From: an uncultured Oscillospiraceae bacterium
GTDB lineage: Bacteria > Bacillota > Clostridia > Oscillospirales > Ruminococcaceae
Direction: 5' to 3'
NCBI GenBank assembly: GCA_910584715.1
Contig: CAJUAN010000008.1
Location: 1 to 64,000, forward strand
Length of the DNA stretch: 64,000 nt
The notes below the pieces were generated by a model that saw only the letters and a list, made by a program, of their open reading frames with translations, searched no databases and was not told the origin of the DNA. A program made the position numbers and the translations under genes. This document shows positions 49,963 to 58,469 of this stretch, piece by piece (position 1 is the stretch's first letter; the number at the start of each line of letters is the position of its first letter).

Positions 49963-50560
49963 TTTCCAACACCTCATTTATAGTATTTTTTATTTTAGCG
50001 GTTTTCAGCTCTTCTGCGCGAATAATTGACTTTATGTCGTTTACCGCCTTGGAAAGGTCGCCGTTCACAACGGCATAATCGTATTTATACGCATGAGCTA
50101 TTTCCCCCGCAGCTTCTCCAAGACGCTTTTCTATTACCTCAGCGGATTCAGTTCCACGTTTTTCAAGACGTCTGCGAAGCTCTTTCAGCGACGGCGGAAG
50201 AATAAATATAAACACCGCGTCAGGACATTTTTCTTTGATTTTCATTGCACCCTGAACTTCAATTTCCAGAATAACATGACAGCCCTTTTCAAGCATATCC
50301 TCCACAGGCTTCAGAGGCGTACCGTAATAGTTTCCGCAGTAAGACGCGTATTCGAGCATACCTTCGTCATCAATCATTTCCTCAAATTTATCTTTTGTCA
50401 AAAAATGATAATTTATTCCGTCTGTTTCACCTGGCCTTGGACTTCTTGTAGTTGCGGAAACCGAATAGAAGATGTTATCACTCTTTACGATCTCTGCCAG
50501 TACCGTACCTTTTCCGCAGCCTGACGGGCCGGAAACTACCATTAATATACCCTTACTCAT
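49955..50560 (-). CDS. gmk: Guanylate kinase
   Basis: From ATG 50560 (GAGGAGGAATCGGACG upstream, in the end of remA) the product has 201 residues. VVSGPSGCGKGTV is the P-loop, TTRSPRPGETDGINYHF binds GMP, and the LID carries arginines in LRRRLEKRG. It makes GDP from GMP. Translational overlap with both neighbours. Confidence 0.96.
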   Translation of the reverse strand: MSKGILMVVSGPSGCGKGTVLAEIVKSDNIFYSVSATTRSPRPGETDGINYHFLTKDKFEEMIDDEGMLEYASYCGNYYGTPLKPVEDMLEKGCHVILEIEVQGAMKIKEKCPDAVFIFILPPSLKELRRRLEKRGTESAEVIEKRLGEAAGEIAHAYKYDYAVVNGDLSKAVNDIKSIIRAEELKTAKIKNTINEVLENA

Positions 50561-50807
50561 CGTCCGATTCCTCCTCGTCGTCCAAACGTCCCGCAACAGT
50601 TTCGGGCTGTACCGCAGACAAAATGACATGGTCGCTGTCCATAATTATAACTGCGCGGGTACGTCTGCCATAAGTAGCGTCAATAAGCAAGCCCTTTTCC
50701 TTGGCTTCCTGAATAATACGCTTTATAGGTGCAGACTCAGGGCTTACGATAGTAATGAGCCGTCCCGCGTTTATCATATTACCGAAACCGATGTTAATAA
50801 GCTTCAT
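50553..50807 (-). CDS. remA: Extracellular matrix regulator RemA-like
   Basis: The product has 84 residues: MKLINIGFGNMINAGRLITI at the start, then TYGRRTRAVIIMDSDHVILSA. This is the DUF370 family; in Bacillus RemA is a DNA-binding ring that activates biofilm matrix genes. An extra acidic tail (LDDEEESDDE) is present. It is coupled to gmk by overlap. Confidence 0.93.
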   Translation of the reverse strand: MKLINIGFGNMINAGRLITIVSPESAPIKRIIQEAKEKGLLIDATYGRRTRAVIIMDSDHVILSAVQPETVAGRLDDEEESDDE

Positions 50808-50833
50808 ATGTTCCTCCGAAAGGTTCTTTAAGA

Positions 50834-51712
50834 CTATTCGATATTCTGGATCTGCTCGCGTATTTTTTCAATCTCCGATTTAAGCTCAACAACAATTTTG
50901 GTGATCTCAATGTCCTGCGCTTTAGAACCGATAGTATTGCTTTCACGGTTAAACTCCTGTATCAAAAAGTCCAGCTTACGTCCTACAGGCTCCTTGATCT
51001 CAAGCAACGTACCGAACTGATGTATATGACTTTTTAGGCGCACCGTTTCCTCGTCCACAGCAGTTTTCTCCGAAAAGACAGCAGCTTCCGTCAGAATTCT
51101 TTGCTCGTCGATCTTTTTATCCGAAAGTATCTCGCAGAGCTTTCCGTAAAGCTTTTGGCGGTATGCTTCCGTAACCATAGGGGAACGCTCTTCAACCATA
51201 TCCACAAGCTCGCCGATGTAACCGAGACGGGATTTAATATCGTCCATCATTTTCAGACCTTCGATCTCCCGCATTGAAATAAAGTTATTGAGGGCTTCCT
51301 CCGCAACATATTTTACGTCGTTCCAGATAACGGTTTCGTCCTCCGCAGTTTTTATCACGTTAAAGATGTCGGGAAGTCTTATAAGATTTGACAGTGATAA
51401 ATCGTCTTTTAGTTTCAAACTTTCATTTGCTTTTCTGAGCGCATTTACATAACCTGCCGCAATTGACTGATTGACTTCAATTTGAGCGTCTTTTCCCTCA
51501 ACATTGAAAATCGTCACGCCCACGTCGACCTTTCCGCGGGAAACACGTCCCTGTATAAAAGTTTTGAGTTTTTCTTCAAGATATCCATAAGCCCTTGGAA
51601 CCCTTGCCGAGAACTCAAAATACCTGTGATTCACCGATTTGATCTCCACTAAAATTTCTCTTCCGTCAATAGTCTGCTGAAATCTGCCGTACCCTGTCAT
51701 ACTTTTAATCAT
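50834..51712 (-). CDS. yicC: YicC-family endoribonuclease-like protein
   Basis: From ATG 51712 (AGAGGAAAGGAC upstream) the product has 292 residues. It has MIKSMTGYGR at the N-terminus and the C-terminal EFNRESNTIGSKAQDIEIT block of the YicC/YloC family, RNases that trim mRNA or sRNA. It is the first gene of the long leftward operon. Confidence 0.93.
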   Translation of the reverse strand: MIKSMTGYGRFQQTIDGREILVEIKSVNHRYFEFSARVPRAYGYLEEKLKTFIQGRVSRGKVDVGVTIFNVEGKDAQIEVNQSIAAGYVNALRKANESLKLKDDLSLSNLIRLPDIFNVIKTAEDETVIWNDVKYVAEEALNNFISMREIEGLKMMDDIKSRLGYIGELVDMVEERSPMVTEAYRQKLYGKLCEILSDKKIDEQRILTEAAVFSEKTAVDEETVRLKSHIHQFGTLLEIKEPVGRKLDFLIQEFNRESNTIGSKAQDIEITKIVVELKSEIEKIREQIQNIE

Positions 51713-51769
51713 GTAACGCAGTCCTTTCCTCTTACAATTACCCGCTTTCATTATCAACACTTATTTTTA

Positions 51770-51798
51770 ATTATACCATTTTTTACATTAAAAATCAA
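51770..51798 (-). promoter_or_regulatory. Promoter of the yicC-to-spoVM operon
   Basis: Minus strand TTGATT (51798-51793), a 17-bp spacer and TATAAT (51775-51770), 58 bp before the yicC ATG. Confidence 0.75.
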
Positions 51799-51810
51799 GT
51801 GTTTTGCAAT

Positions 51811-51840
51811 AAAAAAGAGCCGGTTTTTTCCGACTCTTTT
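51811..51840. terminator. Bidirectional terminator after the APH-like gene
   Basis: AAAAGAG plus CGG pairs with its complement around a T6/A6 loop, and T-runs lie on both sides. On the minus strand it stops the carboxyltransferase-APH transcript before the yicC promoter. Confidence 0.75.
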
Positions 51841-51859
51841 AATAACAGTATTTTTAACG

Positions 51860-52651
51860 TCAAAACAGTTCGTCCAATAAAATATAGTATCTGAGTTTAT
51901 CCCAATCGGGTTCAATATTCAACCTTTCAAAAAGCATATTGGGATAAAAACCGCTGTATACCTTTCCTCCGAAGCTGCCGTCAAAATTATGCTTCAAGCT
52001 ACGGTAACAAAGTGAAATATCCCGCCACTTGTCGGCAACTCCCGTATCGCCCAAATCAATAAAGCCGCTTATGCCGCCGTCATTCAAGAAAATATTGGGC
52101 AGACAAAAGTCTCCGTGGGACAGCACAGGCTCTACGGACGGCTTGTTGCTTTCAAGCCATTTTAAAAGCTCTGAGGGACTTGCAAACCCGTTTTCACCAA
52201 ATATCTCTGGTTCGGTATGCTCAATGTCCACAAGACCGTTTTCAACCCTGTACCGCGCCTCCTCAAGTTCAGTATCAAGGTCGCGGCAGCGCGGGCAATC
52301 AGATATATCAACGTTCCAAAGCATTTTCAATGCTTCTGCCAGTAGATCAAGCAATTCATTGGGACGTTCAAGATAATACGAATCGCAGGACATTTTTCCA
52401 TTGACCTTGCCCATAAGCAGATACCGATACTCACCGCAGATTTCGTGGCATATCACCTTTGGTACAGGAATTTTTCCATCCAGCCACTTTATTAGTTGTA
52501 CCGTTTCGTCCCCGTCTTTATGGTATTTTTCAATTTTCAGTACCATATCGGAGAACATAAGCACCTGCGCGCCGGAAAGTCCCGACGTATCCAAATCATA
52601 TGTCAAATCGCCGATAATGCTTTTAATTGTGTCAGGAATAAAAATACTCAT
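51860..52651 (-). CDS. Aminoglycoside 3'-phosphotransferase-like kinase
   Basis: The product has 263 residues. Catalytic LSHGDFCLPN (D181, N186) and GFIDLGDTGVADKW (D199) have the same 5- and 13-residue spacing as in APH(3')-IIIa, and the C-terminus PDW(D)KLRYYILLDELF closely matches that enzyme's end. Such kinases phosphorylate kanamycin and neomycin; close chromosomal relatives with other roles exist, so resistance is inferred. It begins 15 bp after the OadA-like gene on the same strand with only a weak ribosome binding site (possibly GGTAAA), followed by its own terminator. Confidence 0.88.
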   Translation of the reverse strand: MSIFIPDTIKSIIGDLTYDLDTSGLSGAQVLMFSDMVLKIEKYHKDGDETVQLIKWLDGKIPVPKVICHEICGEYRYLLMGKVNGKMSCDSYYLERPNELLDLLAEALKMLWNVDISDCPRCRDLDTELEEARYRVENGLVDIEHTEPEIFGENGFASPSELLKWLESNKPSVEPVLSHGDFCLPNIFLNDGGISGFIDLGDTGVADKWRDISLCYRSLKHNFDGSFGGKVYSGFYPNMLFERLNIEPDWDKLRYYILLDELF

Positions 52652-52666
52652 ATTTGTTTTACCGTA

Positions 52667-54064
52667 TCATACGGGATGCACCTTGTTTTCCGCATCGGCG
52701 TGAGCGCTGTCTACACCGTATTTTGCGTCCCGTCTCTTAGCAAAGAATTTCGGAGCTACCTGCGGGAACATTGCGTAGCTGAGTACGTCCTCCTCCTGCT
52801 CAGCCCATTCGGAAGCTTCTTCTTTAAGCTTATCAAGCTCAGGCTGCAAAAGGTCTGCGGGACGGCAGGTAATGGGTTCCCCACCCTTGAGTATCTTCTT
52901 GCTGAATTCAGGGTCAATGGGAGCCGGAGTTTTTCCGTACTCGCCCTTTACAAGAGCCTTAAATTCCTTTGTAACAGTTTTATAGCGTTCGCCGTTGATT
53001 ACGTTAAACACAGCTTGAGTACCAACGATCTGGGAAGTAGGCGTAACGAGCGGAGGATAGCCGGCGTCCTTACGAACGTTCGGAACCTCTTTAAGCACGT
53101 CGGTAAACTTATCCTCTTTTCCCGCCTGTTTAAGCTGTGAAAGCAGGTTGGAAAGCATTCCTCCGGGAACCTGATAAATAAGAGCGTTTGCGTCAACAGC
53201 AAGCATTTTAGGATCAAGCTGACCGTTGTCAATGTATTTCTTGCGGAGCTTCATAAAGTAATCGCGAATTTCGGTGAGAAGAACAAGGTCAAGACCTGTG
53301 TCGTACTCGGTACCCTGTAAAGCCGCAACCATTGACTCGGTGGGCGCATGAGAAGTACCCAAAGCAAGCGGAGACATAGCAGTGTCGATCATGTCAGCTC
53401 CGTTCTCGATACCTTTCAGTAGGCACATTGAAGCCAGTCCCGAAGTATAGTGCGTGTGAAGCTGTACAGGAATCTTAACAGCCGCCTTGATAGCCTTAAC
53501 AAGCTCGGCAGTACGGTAAGGAGTCAGCAGCGCAGCCATGTCCTTGATACATATGGAATCCGCGCCCTCGGCTTCGATCTCCTTGCAGTAATTAACATAA
53601 TAATCGGTCGTGAACACATCGCCCAACGTATAGGAAATAGCAACCTGAGCATGAGCTCCCTCTTTCTTTGCAGCAGAAATAGCTGTTCTGAGATTTCTTA
53701 TATCGTTGAGAGCGTCGAAAATACGGATAATATCAATACCGTTTGCAACGGATTTCTGAACGAAATACTCCAGAACATCATCGGCATAATGACGGTAACC
53801 CAGCATATTTTGACCTCTGAACAGCATCTGAAGCTTTGTGTTGGGCATTTCCTTGCGGAGTATGCGGAGTCTCTCCCAAGGATCCTCATTAAGGAAACGG
53901 AGACATGAATCAAACGTTGCTCCTCCCCAAACCTCTGCGGAATAATAGCCGACCTTATCCATTGTTGAAAGTATGGGACGCATTTCGTCCATAGTCATTC
54001 TTGTAGCGATAAGAGACTGGTGAGCGTCACGGAGAACCGTTTCGGTAACTTTTATTTTAGCCAT
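52667..54064 (-). CDS. Carboxyltransferase 5S/oxaloacetate decarboxylase alpha-type subunit
   Basis: From ATG 54064 (AAAGGTTGGTCAAA upstream) the product has 465 residues. It has the family's VLRDAHQSLIATRM, MLFRGQNMLGY and DIIRIFDALNDIRNL (biotin-transfer and metal site), HTHYTSGLASM with metal histidines, and the CAR_PYC C-terminal domain. It moves CO2 between biotin and pyruvate/oxaloacetate. Unlike the fused pump subunit, it has no biotin domain of its own; that is a separate gene 21 bp upstream. Confidence 0.93.
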   Translation of the reverse strand: MAKIKVTETVLRDAHQSLIATRMTMDEMRPILSTMDKVGYYSAEVWGGATFDSCLRFLNEDPWERLRILRKEMPNTKLQMLFRGQNMLGYRHYADDVLEYFVQKSVANGIDIIRIFDALNDIRNLRTAISAAKKEGAHAQVAISYTLGDVFTTDYYVNYCKEIEAEGADSICIKDMAALLTPYRTAELVKAIKAAVKIPVQLHTHYTSGLASMCLLKGIENGADMIDTAMSPLALGTSHAPTESMVAALQGTEYDTGLDLVLLTEIRDYFMKLRKKYIDNGQLDPKMLAVDANALIYQVPGGMLSNLLSQLKQAGKEDKFTDVLKEVPNVRKDAGYPPLVTPTSQIVGTQAVFNVINGERYKTVTKEFKALVKGEYGKTPAPIDPEFSKKILKGGEPITCRPADLLQPELDKLKEEASEWAEQEEDVLSYAMFPQVAPKFFAKRRDAKYGVDSAHADAENKVHPV

Positions 54065-54085
54065 TTTGACCAACCTTTCGTAAGA

Positions 54086-54442
54086 TTACTGAATATAAGC
54101 GAGAGCGTCTCCGGAGTTTACGCTGTCGCCCTTCTTAACGCTAATTGCAGAAACCTTTCCGGCTTTGGGAGCAACGATGTCGTTCTCCATTTTCATAGCT
54201 TCAAGAACCATAAGTACCTGACCCTCTGTAACGGTATCTCCCACGGAAGCCTTAACTTCAAGGATAGTTCCGGGCATAGGAGCGTTTACTGCGGTTCCGT
54301 CAGCAGGAGCTGCTGCAACAGGGGCAGCCTGTACAGGAGCGGGAGCCGTAGCCGGTGCGGAAATAGGAGCCGCTCCTCCGGAAACTTCCTCAACGGCAAC
54401 ATCGTAAGCCTTTCCATTTACGGTAATATTAAATCTTTTCAT
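54086..54442 (-). CDS. Biotin carboxyl carrier protein (1.3S-type)
   Basis: From ATG 54442 the product has 118 residues. Residues 1-22 are a short lead, 24-52 a flexible Ala/Pro-rich linker, and 55-118 a biotinyl domain with biotin on Lys84 in LEAMKMEN. It shuttles carboxyl groups between the two partner enzymes. Lengths and architecture fit the 1.3S subunit of transcarboxylase. Confidence 0.92.
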   Translation of the reverse strand: MKRFNITVNGKAYDVAVEEVSGGAAPISAPATAPAPVQAAPVAAAPADGTAVNAPMPGTILEVKASVGDTVTEGQVLMVLEAMKMENDIVAPKAGKVSAISVKKGDSVNSGDALAYIQ

Positions 54443-54506
54443 AACAATAACCACCATTCATAAAAATTTAAAAATTTCTTGCTTCTTATCTCTAAATTTC
54501 TAACCT

Positions 54507-55874
54507 CTAAAAGGGCATATTGCTGTGCTTCTTAGGCAGGCGCTTTGTCATTCTCTTTCCGTTCATAAGTTCAAGAACGGCGATGATCTTTCCGCGTGCT
54601 TCTTCCGCGGAAATTATTCCGTCAACGCAGCCTTTTGCAGCGGCGTCAAATGCAGAAGCATTTTCATCAGCGTACTGATCTGCCAGCTTATTTCTTTCCT
54701 CGGAAAGATTTGCAGCGCCCTTGAGCTTGTCGTGCCAAAGGAATTCAACCGCAGCAACAGGCGCAATTGGAGTTATCACAGCCTCATGGTATGCGTAAGT
54801 AACGTCGGCATTACCTGCTCCAAATGCAGCCATAGCCGCACCGTAAGCCTTGCCGCTTACAACAGATACTTTAAGAGTTGTAGCTTCGGCATATGCATTG
54901 GAAAGCTTTGCCATATCTCTTACACAAGCGTCGGCTGCAAAGCCTTCGGTATCAATATAGGTAAGTACAGGAACCGAGAAAGCGTCGCAGGTTCTTACAA
55001 ATCTTGCAAGCTTTGAGCAATCGTCCGAGGTAAGTTTATCCGATGATTTATTTGTAGCCGCAATTCCTACGGCAGAGCCTCCAACAGTTGCAATTGCGGT
55101 ATAAGAGGAAGTTCCGAAACCGGACGAAAGTTCTATAACGCTGTCCGAATCGGCAACAGCCGCCGCTATTTCTTCGGCTGTACCGCTTGCAGCCTTGCCT
55201 GTTTCGGAAAACTCAAACATAGGCGCGGAAGAAATATTGTTGGCAGGAAGAATAGCAATAAGCTTTTTAACAGCCTCCATTGCCGACTTATCATCTTTAG
55301 CGGAAAGAGCCGCAGTTCCGTTAGCAACGGCATCCTCGCCTTTTATATCTTTGCCGGGAGCCGTATAAAGCTCTCCGTCTTCTGTAATAACAACAAAATC
55401 AGCAGAGCACGCAACCATAGCCGCGCTGCCAGCACATGTTCCGACAATTACCGAGATCTGAGGAACAACGCCGGAAAGATTACTTGTCCACAGCAGCATA
55501 TCGCTGTATGCCTTAATAGCTTCAGCGCCGTCGTCAACAAAAGCTCCGTTGGAATCATAAATACCCACAACAGGCACGCCCGTACGTGAAGCAAGGTCAA
55601 ATACTTTACAAATCTTTGCTGCATGACGGCTGTTTACCGCGCCGCCTTTTACGGATCTGTCCTGTGAAAATGCATAAACGGGACTTCCGTCAACATATCC
55701 GTAAGCAGTGATCACTCCCGCGGGAGAGTCGCCGTTCATAACGGCAGCGTCAAGCTCGGTGAAATGTCCGTCATCAAACAATTCCGCAAGACGTTTTGCC
55801 GCCGCGCTTTGGCAGCCTGCCGCCGAGTACGACTTATAGGCGTCAAATTTAGCCTTCTGGCTTTCAGTTAACAT
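54507..55874 (-). CDS. Carboxyltransferase 12S-type (acyl-CoA carboxyltransferase) subunit
   Basis: The product has 455 residues with ACGGAGGAACCTTAT before the ATG. It has the crotonase-like two-domain layout of MmdA/12S subunits: AKRLAELFDDGHFTE, the first oxyanion region GTCAGSAAMVA, and a second GKAYGAAMAAFG near residue 340. It is somewhat shorter than typical members (about 510) and lacks some glycine-rich parts, so the substrate is uncertain (methylmalonyl-CoA is usual). It starts the three-gene cluster behind a strong promoter. Confidence 0.85.
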   Translation of the reverse strand: MLTESQKAKFDAYKSYSAAGCQSAAAKRLAELFDDGHFTELDAAVMNGDSPAGVITAYGYVDGSPVYAFSQDRSVKGGAVNSRHAAKICKVFDLASRTGVPVVGIYDSNGAFVDDGAEAIKAYSDMLLWTSNLSGVVPQISVIVGTCAGSAAMVACSADFVVITEDGELYTAPGKDIKGEDAVANGTAALSAKDDKSAMEAVKKLIAILPANNISSAPMFEFSETGKAASGTAEEIAAAVADSDSVIELSSGFGTSSYTAIATVGGSAVGIAATNKSSDKLTSDDCSKLARFVRTCDAFSVPVLTYIDTEGFAADACVRDMAKLSNAYAEATTLKVSVVSGKAYGAAMAAFGAGNADVTYAYHEAVITPIAPVAAVEFLWHDKLKGAANLSEERNKLADQYADENASAFDAAAKGCVDGIISAEEARGKIIAVLELMNGKRMTKRLPKKHSNMPF

Positions 55875-55950
55875 ATAAGGTTCCTCCGTTCGATATCAGT
55901 ATCCGAGATCGGCACAGCCGAATACGGTTACAAAAAATTATACCAGAATA

Positions 55951-55979
55951 ATTATACTACTTTTTTCCTTGATTGACAA
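55951..55979 (-). promoter_or_regulatory. Promoter of the carboxyltransferase cluster
   Basis: Minus strand TTGTCA (55979-55974), a 17-bp spacer and TATAAT (55956-55951), about 77 bp before the ATG at 55874. Confidence 0.8.
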
Positions 55980-56031
55980 GATAATAACAATATTTTTACA
56001 TATTTTTTCAATTTATTCATATTTAAACAGG

Positions 56032-56760
56032 CTATTTTTCTCCTACCGCGCTTCTGATAGCGCGAAGCTCTTCGGAAGTAAGCTCCCTGTAGGCTCCGGG
56101 TTTAAGCATACCCAACCTCAAAGGGCCGATAGCAGTTCTTTTAAGCCTTGCTACCTCAAGGTTCACAGCTTCGCACATCTTACGTATCTGACGGTTCCTG
56201 CCCTCGCGGATAACAATCTGGAGCACTACCCTGCCCTGTTCCTGAACAAGAACGTCCACAGACGCAGGCAACGTTTTCCTGCCGTCTATCTCAACACCAG
56301 CCGAAAGCCGCGCAAGCTGTTCCTCGCTTACCGGCGGACGAACAGTTACACGGTAAGTTTTGGACACATGGCGGCTGGGGTGCATGATATCGTTGGAAAA
56401 ATTTCCGTCGTTTGTAAACAGCAGCAGACCTTCGGAATTTCTGTCAAGCCTTCCCACAGGATATACTCTTGCAGGAAAATCCTTCAGAAGCTCGGTAACG
56501 CAACGCCGATCAAGCTCGTCCGACATAGTTGTAACGTATCCCCGCGGCTTGTTGAGCATTATATAGTATTTTTCACGTTTTTTTGCAATTGGCAGTTTTT
56601 CTCCGTCCACCGCAATAATGTCTTTAGCAGTAGCTCCGTCGCCAATATGGGCGGCTCTGCCATTGACCGTGACCTTGCCCTGCTTTATTAATTCCTCGGC
56701 TTTTCTGCGGGAACACATTCCGCTTTCCGCTATAAGCTTCTGAAGTCTGACTTTTTCCAC
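56032..56760 (-). CDS. rluB: Pseudouridine synthase, RluB/RsuA type
   Basis: From GTG 56760 (AAAAGGAGCAGGCAA upstream) the product has 242 residues; an ATG 39 bases earlier lacks a site and overlaps dacB. An S4 RNA-binding domain (RLQKLIAESGMCSRRKAEELI) precedes the catalytic YPVGRLDRNSEGLLL with its Asp. It isomerises uridine in 23S rRNA; RsuA-type 16S activity is the alternative. Confidence 0.9.
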   Translation of the reverse strand: MEKVRLQKLIAESGMCSRRKAEELIKQGKVTVNGRAAHIGDGATAKDIIAVDGEKLPIAKKREKYYIMLNKPRGYVTTMSDELDRRCVTELLKDFPARVYPVGRLDRNSEGLLLFTNDGNFSNDIMHPSRHVSKTYRVTVRPPVSEEQLARLSAGVEIDGRKTLPASVDVLVQEQGRVVLQIVIREGRNRQIRKMCEAVNLEVARLKRTAIGPLRLGMLKPGAYRELTSEELRAIRSAVGEK

Positions 56761-56774
56761 TTGCCTGCTCCTTT

Positions 56775-57920
56775 TCAGTCTATAATTTGTTTGAACCACT
56801 CCAAGACAGTTTCGTAAACGCTCGGATTATGCTTGATAACAACAGCTTCGCAACTGTCCTTTGCAACCATGTTAACGGTACACATCAGCTTTCCGTCGGA
56901 ATAAAAAATGACCTTGCCAACTGAGTCACCCTTTTTGACCGGAGCATACACAAAGTCTGGAATCAGTATTTCGGACGTTATCTCAGGTTCAGCACCATTT
57001 ACAATAGTATATGCGGGTATATTTTCCAATTCAACGAAAAACTCCCCTACAGTTCCTCCCGCAGCTTTTACCCGCAGTTCCGAACAGTTAAAAGAAACAT
57101 CCCGGCTTTCCGTAACCGAAAAACCGTAATCATACATTCTTTTGTGATCGTTCCAGTCGTCGGGAGCGTTCAGCGTAACGCAGATTAGTGTAACTCCGTT
57201 CTTCTCCGCAGCCGAAACAAGACATCTTCCCGCCTCGTCGGTAAAGCCGGTTTTTACGCCTATACAGCCGTCGTACATGGTAAGCAGCTTGTTAGTATTC
57301 ACAAGCCACCGCTCGTAGGGCGGATTACCGAATTTAAGCTTCGCACGCTTTGTGCCGCATATTTCGCGGAAATCCTCGTTCCTGAGGGCTTCTCTCGTAA
57401 GCATAGCCATATCGTATGCCGTTGAGTAATGGTTTTCATTATGCAGTCCCGACGGTGTAACAAAATTCGTGTCTTCAAGACCAATTTTTTCAGCCCGTTG
57501 GTTCATCATCTCCGCAAATTTTTCGGTACTGCCGGCCAGCGTTACAGCCGTTTGGTTAGCGGCGTCGTTTCCCGACGGAAGCAGCATACCGTAGCAAAGC
57601 GCTCGTTTTGTAACAATATCGTCCTCGCAAAGCCCCATTGACGAGCCCTCGACCATTATAGCGCCGTTGTCCACCCTGAACTGGTCATCAAGACCGCCGC
57701 TTTCAAGCAAAAGCAGCGCGGACATTATCTTTGTGGTGCTTGCCATGGGAAGTCTTTGCTTCTCGTTTTTTTCGGCAATGACAGTTCCCGTTTGGGCGTC
57801 TATCAATATTGCTGCCTTTGCGGAAAGTCCCGCTAAGGAAACGGCTTCGGCTTTCGGAGCGAACGGCAGTAAGACCGCCGCCGAAACCAAAATGCCTATA
57901 GTACGTTTAATCTGTTTCAT
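56775..57920 (-). CDS. dacB: D-alanyl-D-alanine carboxypeptidase (penicillin-binding, S11)
   Basis: From ATG 57920 (TTTGGAGGTTTGT upstream) the product has 381 residues. A signal peptide (about 1-26) precedes the PBP5-like domain with the SxxK MASTTKIMSA, the SxN PSGNDAANQ and the KTG GVKTGFTDEAG. The C-terminal beta domain is present and ends in an amphipathic membrane-binding helix. It trims the pentapeptide of peptidoglycan. The neighbouring gerW suggests a spore-cortex role (DacB/DacF type), which is inference. Confidence 0.9.
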   Translation of the reverse strand: MKQIKRTIGILVSAAVLLPFAPKAEAVSLAGLSAKAAILIDAQTGTVIAEKNEKQRLPMASTTKIMSALLLLESGGLDDQFRVDNGAIMVEGSSMGLCEDDIVTKRALCYGMLLPSGNDAANQTAVTLAGSTEKFAEMMNQRAEKIGLEDTNFVTPSGLHNENHYSTAYDMAMLTREALRNEDFREICGTKRAKLKFGNPPYERWLVNTNKLLTMYDGCIGVKTGFTDEAGRCLVSAAEKNGVTLICVTLNAPDDWNDHKRMYDYGFSVTESRDVSFNCSELRVKAAGGTVGEFFVELENIPAYTIVNGAEPEITSEILIPDFVYAPVKKGDSVGKVIFYSDGKLMCTVNMVAKDSCEAVVIKHNPSVYETVLEWFKQIID

Positions 57921-57980
57921 ACAAACCTCCAAAGGAATATTTACATAATATCTTATGGAGTCTGTATGCAAAATATTTAG

Positions 57981-58454
57981 TTAAAAGTCAAATCCCTCGG
58001 TGTTAATTTCAACCTTTTCTATCTCAGGCTCAGAGGAATCCAACGGCGCGGAAATATCCTCAACATTTATAGGTTCGTTGGAATCTTTATCCTTTTTCTT
58101 TGAAAACATTGCCTGTATTTTTGAAATAAGCTCGGGAACAGCGCTGACTATAGCGTTTGCCGATGAATTGCCGGAGCCAAGTTCCAGAAGCTTAACGTCC
58201 TCGCCTGAAACAACAATAAATGCCAGAGGATTAATAGTTACTCCGCCGCCGCTTCCGCCGCCGAAAAATTCTTTTTCATTCTTGGACGGTAGGTCGGATC
58301 CTCCCGCGGCAAATCCGTAGGAAACCTTTGAAACGGGAATAATCGTTATCCCGCCATCGATCTTTATAGGTTTTCCTATTACCGTATCCGCGTCGGACAG
58401 CTCGTGAATCTTTCCAATTGCAGACGAGACCAAATCTTTTACCTTTGTATCCAT
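57981..58454 (-). CDS. gerW: Sporulation protein GerW (YtfJ)
   Basis: From ATG 58454 (AAGGAGAATGAAA upstream) the product has 157 residues. It has the YtfJ pattern: VKDLVSSAIGKIHELSDADTVIGKPI, the glycine-rich FFGGGSGGGVTINPLAF and VKLLEL. (Quoted in part.) In Bacillus GerW is needed for germination by some nutrients. An acidic tail follows. Confidence 0.9.
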   Translation of the reverse strand: MDTKVKDLVSSAIGKIHELSDADTVIGKPIKIDGGITIIPVSKVSYGFAAGGSDLPSKNEKEFFGGGSGGGVTINPLAFIVVSGEDVKLLELGSGNSSANAIVSAVPELISKIQAMFSKKKDKDSNEPINVEDISAPLDSSEPEIEKVEINTEGFDF

Positions 58455-58469
58455 TTTCATTCTCCTTCA

